A stretch of DNA of 64,000 nucleotides from Microbacterium sp. LWO14-1.2 (lineage in GTDB: Bacteria > Actinomycetota > Actinomycetes > Actinomycetales > Microbacteriaceae): the NCBI RefSeq assembly GCF_038397715.1, contig NZ_CP151633.1, positions 2,604,001-2,668,000 of the forward strand, in the 5' to 3' direction. Positions 56,105 through 62,982 of the stretch are shown here, piece after piece. The notes below the pieces were generated by a model. The model had not been told where the DNA came from and did not search any database. It saw only the letters and a list, made by a program, of their open reading frames with translations. The translations under genes and the position numbers were made by a program. The stretch's first letter is position 1. Every line of letters begins with the position of its first letter.

Positions 56105-57814
56105 CTACAGAGCCGGTGTCCGCGGCGGGGGAGTGCGACGGTCCCCGGCGGCGCCGACCGCCTCGAACGCCGTCGCGAGCCGCAGCAGCGCCGAGTCGTC
56201 GTAGGCGCGTCCGGCGAACGTCAGCCCGATCGGCATCCCGATGTCGTGCATGAGCCCCATCGGCACCGTGACCGTCGGGATGCCGAGGTGGCGCACCGTG
56301 AGGTTGCCGTTCGCGATCCAGGTGCCGTTGCGCCAGCCGAGATCCGCCGACGCCTCGTTCACGTCCATGTCGGCGGGCCCGACGTCGGCGACAGCGGGGA
56401 ACACGACGGCGTCGAGCCCCAACTCGTCCATCCACTCCTCGAGGTCGATGCGGCGGGTCTCCTCCAGACCGCGCAGTCCCTCGGGCAGCTCCGGCATATC
56501 GGCGATGCCTGTGCCGGGGTGGTCGCGCACCCAGTCCGGGTACTCGGCGATGTCGTCGTCGAATCCTGTGTAGCGGTCGGGCAGGGCGCCCTCGGGGTGC
56601 GGGAAGATCGTCGCCCCATCGACGGCGGCGAGCGTCGACAGCCGGGGGTCGCCGTTCGCCTGCAGGAAGTCCTCCCACGCCCACGCCGACAGGTCGACGA
56701 TCTCGCGGCGCAGGTACTCCGCAGACACGAGCCCCCTCGTCGCGATCGTCGGGGCGCCGGGGCGATCGCCCTCGTAGTTCGACACGACGGGGAAGTCGAC
56801 CTCCACGACCGTGGCTCCGGCGGCTTCGAGGTCGCGCCGCGCGGCCTCCCACCGGGCGATCACCGATGCACGGGTGTCGATCCGCTGGCCCGTGGGACCG
56901 CCGATACCGGGGGAGGGAGCCGTGCCGGCATCCGCATCCGCGTTGATGTACAGGCGGGGGATGCCGATGCGCACGCCGTCGAGCGACGCCGCGTCCGCGA
57001 GAGCCGGATACGACTCTGGCCGCACGACCGATGCGGCGGGAAGCGGGATCCACGGCTGGGTGCGCCAGAAGTCGCCGCGGGTCTCGACGTCGTCGGCGAC
57101 GATCACGTCGAGGACCTCGAGCAGGTCGGCCATCGTGCGGGTGTGCGGGACGACCACGTCCATGGTCGGCACGAGCGGCCAGTTGCCGCGGGTCGAGATC
57201 ACGCCCCGCGAAGGCGTGTACGCGCACAGGGCGTTGTTGGTGGCGGGTCCCCGCCCGCTCGACCAGGTCTCCTCGCCGAGGCCGAAGGCCGCGAAGCTCG
57301 CGGCGGTCGCCGTGCCCGACCCGTTCGACGAGCCGGACGCGAACGGCGCCGTGAGGAAGTCGGCGTTGTAGGGGCTCTCGGCACGGCCGTAGACGCCGCG
57401 CTGCATGCCGCCGTTCGCCATCGGTGGCATGTTCGTCAGACCGAGGCAGATCGCGCCGCCCGCGCGCAGCCGCGCGATCGTGAACGCGTCGCGCTGCGCC
57501 ACGAGCTCGGCGAACGCCGGACTGCCGGATGCCGCGGTGAGACCGCGCACGAGGTAGCTGTCCTTCGCGGTGTACGGGATGCCGTCGAGCGGGCCGCGCG
57601 TCTCGCCGCGCGCCCGCCGGGCGTCGGAGGCCTCGGCCTCGGCGTGCGCCTCCGGGTTGCGGACGACCACGGCGTTCAGCGCCGTCGCGGTATCGGGCCC
57701 GTCGTACGCGTCGATGCGCGCGAGGTAGGCGTCGACGAGCTCGACCGCCGTGACGGCTCCGCTCTCGAGCGCGTGGCGGAGCTCGGCGATGGAGGCTTCG
57801 TGGACTTCGATCAT
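56105..57814 (-). CDS. amidase-signature family hydrolase
   Basis: A 569-residue amidase. The catalytic Lys is in GPLDGIPYTAKDSYLVRG near 77-94 and the Ser region is FASGSSNGSGTATAASFAAF near 155-174, GSSNGSG replacing the usual GGSSGG, with GRGPATNNALCAYTPSRGVI and GNWPLVPTMDVVVPHTRTMA following. It has a C-terminal segment typical of AS enzymes (GIPTVTVPMGLMHDIGMPIG). It sits downstream of agmatine deiminase on the same strand; a role in removing the carbamoyl group of N-carbamoylputrescine is a context-based guess. ATG 57812-57814. Confidence 0.88.
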   Translation of the reverse strand: MIEVHEASIAELRHALESGAVTAVELVDAYLARIDAYDGPDTATALNAVVVRNPEAHAEAEASDARRARGETRGPLDGIPYTAKDSYLVRGLTAASGSPAFAELVAQRDAFTIARLRAGGAICLGLTNMPPMANGGMQRGVYGRAESPYNADFLTAPFASGSSNGSGTATAASFAAFGLGEETWSSGRGPATNNALCAYTPSRGVISTRGNWPLVPTMDVVVPHTRTMADLLEVLDVIVADDVETRGDFWRTQPWIPLPAASVVRPESYPALADAASLDGVRIGIPRLYINADADAGTAPSPGIGGPTGQRIDTRASVIARWEAARRDLEAAGATVVEVDFPVVSNYEGDRPGAPTIATRGLVSAEYLRREIVDLSAWAWEDFLQANGDPRLSTLAAVDGATIFPHPEGALPDRYTGFDDDIAEYPDWVRDHPGTGIADMPELPEGLRGLEETRRIDLEEWMDELGLDAVVFPAVADVGPADMDVNEASADLGWRNGTWIANGNLTVRHLGIPTVTVPMGLMHDIGMPIGLTFAGRAYDDSALLRLATAFEAVGAAGDRRTPPPRTPAL

Positions 57815-57831
57815 CGGTCTACCTTCGATGG

Positions 57832-57875
57832 GGCGTTTCGTCTCGTCGCTGCGCTCCTCGCTCAACGACCCGGGT
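57832..57875 (-). repeat. dispersed repeat, copy D
   Basis: On the minus strand gttgagcgaggagcgcagcg and acgagacgaaacgc match copies A and B. It lies between the amidase and agmatine deiminase genes and joins directly to the tandem units at 57876-57974. Confidence 0.85.
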
Positions 57876-57974
57876 GGGGTGCTGTGCGCTCGCTCAGCGA
57901 CCGGGGGTGGGGTGCTGTGCGCTCGCTCAGCGACCGGGGGTGGGGTGCTGTGCGCTCGCTCAGCGACCGGGGGT
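57876..57974. repeat. three exact 33-bp tandem repeats
   Basis: Units at 57876-57908, 57909-57941 and 57942-57974 are identical (each begins ggggtgctgtgcgctcgctc and ends agcgaccgggggt). Their core is related to the dispersed repeat. The stop codon and last residues of agmatine deiminase come from the third unit. Confidence 0.92.
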
Positions 57975-58997
57975 GCGGGGCTGCTGCTGCGTGATGCAGT
58001 GGATGCCGCCGCCTCGATCGAAGAGCGCACGCGCGTCGACCGTGACGACGCGACGCCCGGGGTAGGCGTCGGCGAGGATCTCGCGCGCTGCGGCATCCGC
58101 CGCCGCGTCCCCGAAGCCGCACGCCACGACGCCGTCGTTCGTGACGAGGTGGTTGACGTAGCTCCAGTCGACGAAGCCCTCCTCGTCGCGCAGCGTGCGC
58201 GGAGCGGGCAGACCGATGATCTCGAAGCGGCAGCCCGCGGCATCCGTCTGCTCGGCGAGGTGCGACCGCAGCTCGCGGGTGACCGCGTGGTCGGGGTGGT
58301 CGGGGTCGCGCTGGTCGTGCAGCAGCAGGCGCCCGGGGGAGACGATCGTCGCGACGATGTCGACGTGTCCGTTCGTGCCGAAGTCGTCGTAGTCGCGGGT
58401 GAGGCCCCGGGGCAGCCAGACCGCCTTCGTGGCGCCGAGGGTGCGAGCCATCTCCGCCTCGACCCGCTGCCTGTCGGCATACGGGTTGCGGCGGGGGTCG
58501 AGGTGCACGGTGTCGGTGAGCAGCACGGTGCCCTCGCCGTCGACGTGGATGCCGCCGCCCTCGTTGACGAGCGTCGAGCTGACGAGCTCGGCTCCCACGG
58601 CGCCGGCGACGACGCGGGCGTGCTGGGCGGCCTTGCGCCACTGCGCCCACTCGGGGGCGCCCCATCCGTTGAAGATCCAGTCCACGGCGCCGAGGACGCC
58701 CGGGCGCTCGTCGTCGATCACGAACGTGGGGCCGGAGTCCCGCATCCAGAACTCGTCGACCGGTGCCTCCACGATGTCGATGTCGCGGCTCAGCATGCGC
58801 CGTGCTCTGGCGATCTCCGCGGGGTCGACGACCATCGTGACGGGCTCGAACTCGGCGACCGCGTGGGCGACGGCGGTCCAGGTGCCGTAGCCCTCCTCGC
58901 GCTCGGCCGCGGTGTCGCCGAGCGTCGGACCCTCGGCGGGGAACGCCATCCAGGTGCGCTCGTGGGGTGCGGTCTCGGCGGGCATGTGCCAGGCCAT
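57960..58997 (-). CDS. aguA: agmatine deiminase
   Basis: A 345-residue peptidyl-arginine/agmatine deiminase family enzyme converting agmatine to N-carbamoylputrescine. Visible: HERTWMAFPAEGPTLGDTAA near 12, VDEFWMRDSGPTFVIDDERP near 84, VNEGGGIHVDGEGTVLLTDT near 150, FGTNGHVDIVATIVSPGRLL near 212, and the catalytic Cys in RGGGIHCITQQQP near 335. ATG 58995-58997 has GAGGAG eight bases upstream. The C-terminus (RTPGR and stop) comes from a tandem repeat unit. It is divergent from a TetR gene. Confidence 0.94.
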   Translation of the reverse strand: MAWHMPAETAPHERTWMAFPAEGPTLGDTAAEREEGYGTWTAVAHAVAEFEPVTMVVDPAEIARARRMLSRDIDIVEAPVDEFWMRDSGPTFVIDDERPGVLGAVDWIFNGWGAPEWAQWRKAAQHARVVAGAVGAELVSSTLVNEGGGIHVDGEGTVLLTDTVHLDPRRNPYADRQRVEAEMARTLGATKAVWLPRGLTRDYDDFGTNGHVDIVATIVSPGRLLLHDQRDPDHPDHAVTRELRSHLAEQTDAAGCRFEIIGLPAPRTLRDEEGFVDWSYVNHLVTNDGVVACGFGDAAADAAAREILADAYPGRRVVTVDARALFDRGGGIHCITQQQPRTPGR

Positions 58998-59037
58998 GGG
59001 TGCTCTCCTCGCTGTCGATCGTCTCGCATCCGCGCTA

Positions 59038-59066
59038 TTGAACATGCGATCAACGAGTGCTACGGT
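59038..59066 (+). promoter_or_regulatory. promoter of the TetR-decarboxylase operon
   Basis: TTGAAC (59038-59043) and TACGGT (59061-59066) are spaced by 17 bases, and the GTG start at 59075 is eight bases after the -10. The sequence TTGAACATGCGATCAA (59038-59053) is an imperfect palindrome over the -35 and could be the TetR operator for both this and the divergent aguA gene. Confidence 0.6.
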
Positions 59067-59074
59067 AACCCCTG

Positions 59075-59722
59075 GTGAACACCACGTCAAGAGCCCCCTC
59101 CCCACGCCGGCTGCCCCCGGAGGAGCGCGAACGCTCCATCGTCGACGCCGCCGTCGCGCTCGCGGCCGAGAGCGGACTGGAGGCGCTGACGATCCGCGCG
59201 ATCGCCGCCCGCGTCGGCGTGACGCCCGCCCTCGTGGCCCACTACCGCCCGGTCATGGAGTCGTTCGTCGCCGAGGTCTTCACCGCGATCGTCTCGGCCG
59301 AGCGCGACGAGGTCATCGCGTCGTACGACCCCGACGCCGACCTGCGGGCGAACCTCCTGCAGCTCATCGAGACCCTGCTCGACGAGCACCGCGACGACGT
59401 CGCCGTCGTGTGGGTGCAGTCGTGGGCGCTCGGCGCCCGCAACGAGGCACTCGGCGCCAGGGTGCGCGCGGAGATGGACCTGTGGCAGAGCGCGCTGGAA
59501 GACCTCATCGCCCGCGCGATCGCCGACGACCCGCACTCCACGGTCGACCCGGGCTCGGCGGCGTGGATGCTGCTCGCCATGGTCGACGGAATGAGCGCGC
59601 ACTCGCTCGTCAAGTGGGCTCCCCGCGACAGGGCGGCGCTCGCGCGTCGCACGCTCGCGGCCGTGCTCGACATCCCGGCGGACGCCGTGTCGCCCGTCGC
59701 ACAGACCTCGACAGACAGGTAG
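59075..59722 (+). CDS. TetR-family regulator of the putative polyamine locus
   Basis: A 215-residue TetR protein with HTH RERSIVDAAVALAAESGLEA and LTIRAIAARVGVTPALVAHY at about 20-58, and a C-terminal domain (WMLLAMVDGMSAHSLVKWAP) of the BetI-like type. GTG 59075 follows a good promoter closely and has no ribosome binding site, suggesting leaderless translation. It is followed ten bases later by a PLP decarboxylase and is divergent from agmatine deiminase, so it likely controls the locus. Confidence 0.92.
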   Translation: MNTTSRAPSPRRLPPEERERSIVDAAVALAAESGLEALTIRAIAARVGVTPALVAHYRPVMESFVAEVFTAIVSAERDEVIASYDPDADLRANLLQLIETLLDEHRDDVAVVWVQSWALGARNEALGARVRAEMDLWQSALEDLIARAIADDPHSTVDPGSAAWMLLAMVDGMSAHSLVKWAPRDRAALARRTLAAVLDIPADAVSPVAQTSTDR

Positions 59723-59732
59723 GAAGAACCCC

Positions 59733-61106
59733 ATGGGCGCAGAACGCATGCACGCGGCATCCGCGGAGTCGACGGCGATCGTCGATGCCGTGCTCGACTA
59801 CTCCCGACGACGGATGCTGGCCGCCGACGTGCCGCTCGACAAGCCGCAGACCCCGGCGGAGCTGAACCGCCTCGTCGGCAGGACCATCACCGACGGGGGT
59901 CTCGGCGCGCAGCGGGCGCTGAGCGTGTTCGAGCACATCCTCGCCCCGGCGTGCCTCACCACGAGCCACCCCTCGTACCTGTCGTTCATCCCGACGGCCC
60001 CGACGATGGCGGCGATCGCGTTCGACCTCGTGGTGTCGGCATCCGGACTCTACGGGGGCAGCTGGCTCGAGGGCGCGGGGGCGGTGCACGCCGAGAACGA
60101 GGTGCTGTCGTTCCTCGCCGCCGAGTTCGGTCTGCCGGCCACGGCCGGCGGCGTCTTCGTGCAGGGCGGCACGATCGGCAACCTGTCTGCGCTCGTCGCT
60201 GCCCGGGAAGCGGCGCGGGCGCGACTGGCGGAGCGCGGCGTCGAGCCGCCCGCACGCTGGAAGATCGTGTGCAGCGTCGAGGCGCACTCCTCGAACACCT
60301 CGGCCGCGAAGGTCATGGACGCCGAGGTGCTGCTCGTGCCGGCCGGCCCGGACGGGGTGCTACGAGCGGATGCCGTGCGCGAGGCGCTCCGCGAGCACGG
60401 CGACGAGATCTGCGCCGTCGTGGCCACGGCGGGCTCGACGAACTTCGGGATCGTCGACGACATCGCGGGCATCGCCGCGCTCAAGGACGAGTTCGACTTC
60501 TGGCTGCACATCGATGGCGCCTACGGGCTCACCGCGATGCTCGCGCCCGAGGCGCGGTCGATCTTCGCGGGGGTCGAGCGCGCCGACTCGGTGATCGTCG
60601 ACCCGCACAAGTGGCTCTTCGCGCCGTTCGACTGCTGTGCGCTGATCTACCGCGACCCCGAGGCGGGGCGCCGCGCGCACACGCAGCACGCCGAGTACCT
60701 CGACACGCTCACCGAGGGCGACGACTACAGCCCCTCGGACTACTCGATCCAGCTCACCCGGCGTCCGCGCGGGCTGCCGCTGTGGTTCTCGCTCGCGACG
60801 TACGGCGTCGAGGCGTACCGCGAGGCGGTCGGTGCGACGATCGCGCTCACGCGACGCATCGCAGACGAGATCGCCGCGCGGCCCGAGCTCCGTCTCGTGC
60901 GCGATCCGCAGCTGTCGGTCGTGGTGTTCGAGCGCGAGGGATGGGAGCGTGCCGACTACGACCGCTGGTCCGCCGCGCTGCTCGACTCGCAGCGCGCCTT
61001 CGTCGTGCCGAGCTCGCACCGGGGGCGACCCAACACCCGGTTCGCCATCCTCAACCCGCTCACGACCTTCGACGACCTCGTCGGCATCCTCGACACGATG
61101 CGCTGA
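59733..61106 (+). CDS. group II PLP-dependent amino acid decarboxylase
   Basis: A 457-residue pyridoxal-phosphate decarboxylase of the glutamate/aromatic-amino-acid decarboxylase family. Features: TTSHPSYLSFIPTAPTMAAI near 72-91, GVFVQGGTIGNLSALVAARE near 137, VCSVEAHSSNTSAAKVMDAE, FWLHIDGAYGLTAMLAPEAR and the PLP-lysine motif SVIVDPHKWLFAPFDCCALI near 288-307. Substrate not evident; neighbours (agmatine deiminase, amidase) suggest arginine or another amine precursor. ATG 59733 has AGGAAG upstream. Confidence 0.92.
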   Translation: MGAERMHAASAESTAIVDAVLDYSRRRMLAADVPLDKPQTPAELNRLVGRTITDGGLGAQRALSVFEHILAPACLTTSHPSYLSFIPTAPTMAAIAFDLVVSASGLYGGSWLEGAGAVHAENEVLSFLAAEFGLPATAGGVFVQGGTIGNLSALVAAREAARARLAERGVEPPARWKIVCSVEAHSSNTSAAKVMDAEVLLVPAGPDGVLRADAVREALREHGDEICAVVATAGSTNFGIVDDIAGIAALKDEFDFWLHIDGAYGLTAMLAPEARSIFAGVERADSVIVDPHKWLFAPFDCCALIYRDPEAGRRAHTQHAEYLDTLTEGDDYSPSDYSIQLTRRPRGLPLWFSLATYGVEAYREAVGATIALTRRIADEIAARPELRLVRDPQLSVVVFEREGWERADYDRWSAALLDSQRAFVVPSSHRGRPNTRFAILNPLTTFDDLVGILDTMR

Positions 61107-61138
61107 CTCGCGATGCCGATGCGCTGACTCCTGATGCC
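61097..61138. repeat. 21-bp tandem duplication across the decarboxylase stop codon
   Basis: gatgcgctgactcgcgatgcc (61097-61117) is followed by a copy with two changes (61118-61138). The first contains the real stop TGA. Confidence 0.8.
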
Positions 61139-61215
61139 GAGCCACCCCCTCGTGCTCGAGCAGCCCCCTTGCGACCTCTCGCAAGGGGGGTGGTTCGGTC
61201 GAAGAGGGGTGGCTC
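61139..61215. terminator. nested double-hairpin terminator
   Basis: Outer arms GAGCCACCCC (61139-61148) and GGGGTGGCTC (61206-61215) enclose an inner 11-bp stem (CCCCCTTGCGA at 61164-61174 with TCGCAAGGGGG at 61179-61189, loop CCTC). It lies between the convergent decarboxylase and alpha/beta hydrolase genes. Confidence 0.75.
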
Positions 61216-61231
61216 GCGGGGGAGGATGGCC

Positions 61232-62299
61232 TCAGCGGGTCGTGTGCGCGGCGAGGAAGTCGAGCGTCTGCTGCAGCGCCGTCTGGGCGTCGGGCAGGTC
61301 GAGGTGGAACTGGTACTCGTGCGGCAGGGCCGGTTCGTGCGGCGCGGGCCAGAAGAGCGTCGTCACGTCGACGCCGAGCTCGTCGAGGCGCTTCGCCATC
61401 GGGATCGACTGCAGCCAGGTGAGGCCGTCGCCGTTGCCGCCCGAGATGTAGGTGGCGGGGAAGTCGGCCGTGACCCAGTCGATGGTCGACATCGTGGCAC
61501 CCGTGGAGTCCTCGGCCCAGGTCTTGGTGCCCGAGTACGCCCACATCGCCGACTTGAAACCCCAGCCGGGGATGCCGTCGAGCTGCGCGAGCGCCGCGAG
61601 GTCGTACACACCGCAGTTGAGGATGGTCGCCGCGACCTGCGACGGCTGGAGGGCCGGCTCGATGTCCATGATGTCGGCGTAGTCGGGGCTCGTGATGAGC
61701 GTGGCCATCTGGCTGGCCAGCTGTCCGCCGGCTGAGTCGCCGGCGAGCACGATCTGGTCGGCGTCGACGCCGAGCTCGTCGGCGTGCTCGTCGATGTATG
61801 CGAGCGCCTCGTTGAGCTGGTGCACGGCGAGCGGGTACACGCCCTCGGGTCCGATCGTGTAGTTCACGCCGATCGTCGTGTAGCCCTCGCCCGCGAGAAT
61901 CCGCAGGTACGGGTCGACGTTCTCCTTCTCGCCCGAGATCCACGCGCCGCCGTGGATCCACACGATCGTGGGGAGAGTCCCGGTGGCGGATGCCGGAGCG
62001 AAGACGTCCATCGTGGTGTCGGCGCCCGCGTCTCCGTACGACACGTCGAGTGTCTCGGTGAGGTCGGTGTCCGGCACGTGCCTGTCCATCTCGGCGGCCG
62101 TCTCATCGCCGCCCTTCTCGAACACCGAACGGATGAGCATCGCCGAGGGCCACGGCGTGAGGGCACTGACGACGGCGGCGATCACGACCACGGCGACGAT
62201 GATCAGCAGCGCGATCTTCGTGCGGTGCCAGGGGCGGCGGGGGCGCCGCCCGGTCGTCTCGGTCGGTGCACTCTCGTCGGTGGGCGCGCTCGCGGTCAT
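61232..62299 (-). CDS. membrane-anchored alpha/beta hydrolase (HSL/BD-FAE-like)
   Basis: A 355-residue esterase-like enzyme. An N-terminal helix (IALLIIVAVVVIAAVVSAL at about 29-47) anchors it with the catalytic domain outside. Motifs: IVWIHGGAWISGEKENVDPY (oxyanion HGG) near 112-131, VLAGDSAGGQLASQMATL (nucleophile Ser in GDSAG) near 185, and HEPALPHEYQFHL (His, C-terminal). It probably hydrolyses esters of carbohydrates or lipids. ATG 62297-62299 follows GGAGAGGGG. It is downstream of a TetR gene in the same direction, but with its own palindrome at 62317. Confidence 0.88.
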   Translation of the reverse strand: MTASAPTDESAPTETTGRRPRRPWHRTKIALLIIVAVVVIAAVVSALTPWPSAMLIRSVFEKGGDETAAEMDRHVPDTDLTETLDVSYGDAGADTTMDVFAPASATGTLPTIVWIHGGAWISGEKENVDPYLRILAGEGYTTIGVNYTIGPEGVYPLAVHQLNEALAYIDEHADELGVDADQIVLAGDSAGGQLASQMATLITSPDYADIMDIEPALQPSQVAATILNCGVYDLAALAQLDGIPGWGFKSAMWAYSGTKTWAEDSTGATMSTIDWVTADFPATYISGGNGDGLTWLQSIPMAKRLDELGVDVTTLFWPAPHEPALPHEYQFHLDLPDAQTALQQTLDFLAAHTTR

Positions 62300-62316
62300 G
62301 GGGATCCCCTCTCCGC

Positions 62317-62329
62317 GCAACAGTGTTGC
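62317..62329. promoter_or_regulatory. palindrome before the alpha/beta hydrolase gene
   Basis: GCAACAGTGTTGC has 5-bp perfect arms (GCAAC/GTTGC) and lies 18 bases upstream of the hydrolase start. It may be an operator. Confidence 0.4.
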
Positions 62330-62362
62330 AGTATTCCGGTTGCTGCCGCACCTGTCGGGTCG

Positions 62363-62896
62363 TCAGGCGGGGCGGCCGCCGAGTCCGCGCACGATGCCCT
62401 GCAGCCCGTAGGCGAACGCCCGGTCGACGTCGCCGCCGAGGCGGAACGACCCGGCGAGCTCCATCTGCAGGAAGCCCGTCGCCCAGGCGGTGAAGAGGCG
62501 TGCGGCGTCGAGCGCGTGCTCGGCTCCCACCAGTGACTCGCAGGCGCGGAGCACCGGCGCCGACGCGCGGTGCAGGGCGTCCTCCGGAGCGACCGGGGTG
62601 AACAGCAGGCGGAACGCCTCCGGTCGGTCGTGGGCGAATCGGCGGTACACGGCCGCCAACGCGGTCAGATCGTCGTGGCTCGACGCGAGCCGGGCGGCGA
62701 GGTCGTCAGCCGCCTCCGTCGCGACCGCCTGCAGCAGGGCTTCGCGGTCGCGCACGCGTTTGTAGAGCGAGGGGGCGCGCACGCCGACGCGAGCGGCGAC
62801 GGCCTGCATCGTGACGCCGGCGGGGCCGCTCTCCTCGAGCAGGGCGCAGCCCGCCTGCACGACGGCCTCGGTGGTGGTGCGCTCGGGGGTCGGCAT
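62363..62896 (-). CDS. TetR-family regulator (WHG-domain type)
   Basis: A 177-residue TetR protein with HTH AVVQAGCALLEESGPAGVTM and QAVAARVGVRAPSLYKRVRD at about 11-50, and a C-terminal WHG-like domain (DLTALAAVYRRFAHDRPEAF, RLFTAWATGFLQMELAGSFR). ATG 62894-62896 has AGGAGA about seven bases upstream. It is divergent from the MBL-fold gene, and the nested palindromes between them are its likely operator. Confidence 0.92.
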   Translation of the reverse strand: MPTPERTTTEAVVQAGCALLEESGPAGVTMQAVAARVGVRAPSLYKRVRDREALLQAVATEAADDLAARLASSHDDLTALAAVYRRFAHDRPEAFRLLFTPVAPEDALHRASAPVLRACESLVGAEHALDAARLFTAWATGFLQMELAGSFRLGGDVDRAFAYGLQGIVRGLGGRPA

Positions 62897-62920
62897 CCGG
62901 TTCTCCTGTCGTTGCGAGCC

Positions 62921-62968
62921 ATGGCTATTGACAGTAGCTATGATAGCTACGTAACGTAGCCATCGCAA
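62921..62968. promoter_or_regulatory. nested palindromes with divergent promoters (TetR / MBL)
   Basis: GTAGCTATGATAGCTAC (62934-62950) and GCTACGTAACGTAGC (62946-62960) are perfect palindromes sharing GCTAC, framed by ATGGCTA (62921-62927) and TAGCCAT (62957-62963). Plus strand: TTGACA (62928-62933), 18 bases, TAACGT (62952-62957). Minus strand: TTGCGA (62968-62963), 17 bases, TATCAT (62945-62940). Binding would shut both promoters. Confidence 0.72.
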
Positions 62969-62982
62969 CCGAAGGGACCGCC

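Noticed and set aside
57876..57974. Three identical 33-bp units resembling a CRISPR array
   Set aside because: The units are directly adjacent with no spacers, and no cas genes are in the window.
56105..58480. A 791-residue fusion of an upstream segment with the amidase
   Set aside because: The N-terminal 200 residues are out-of-frame agmatine deiminase plus tandem repeat; the amidase begins at 57814.
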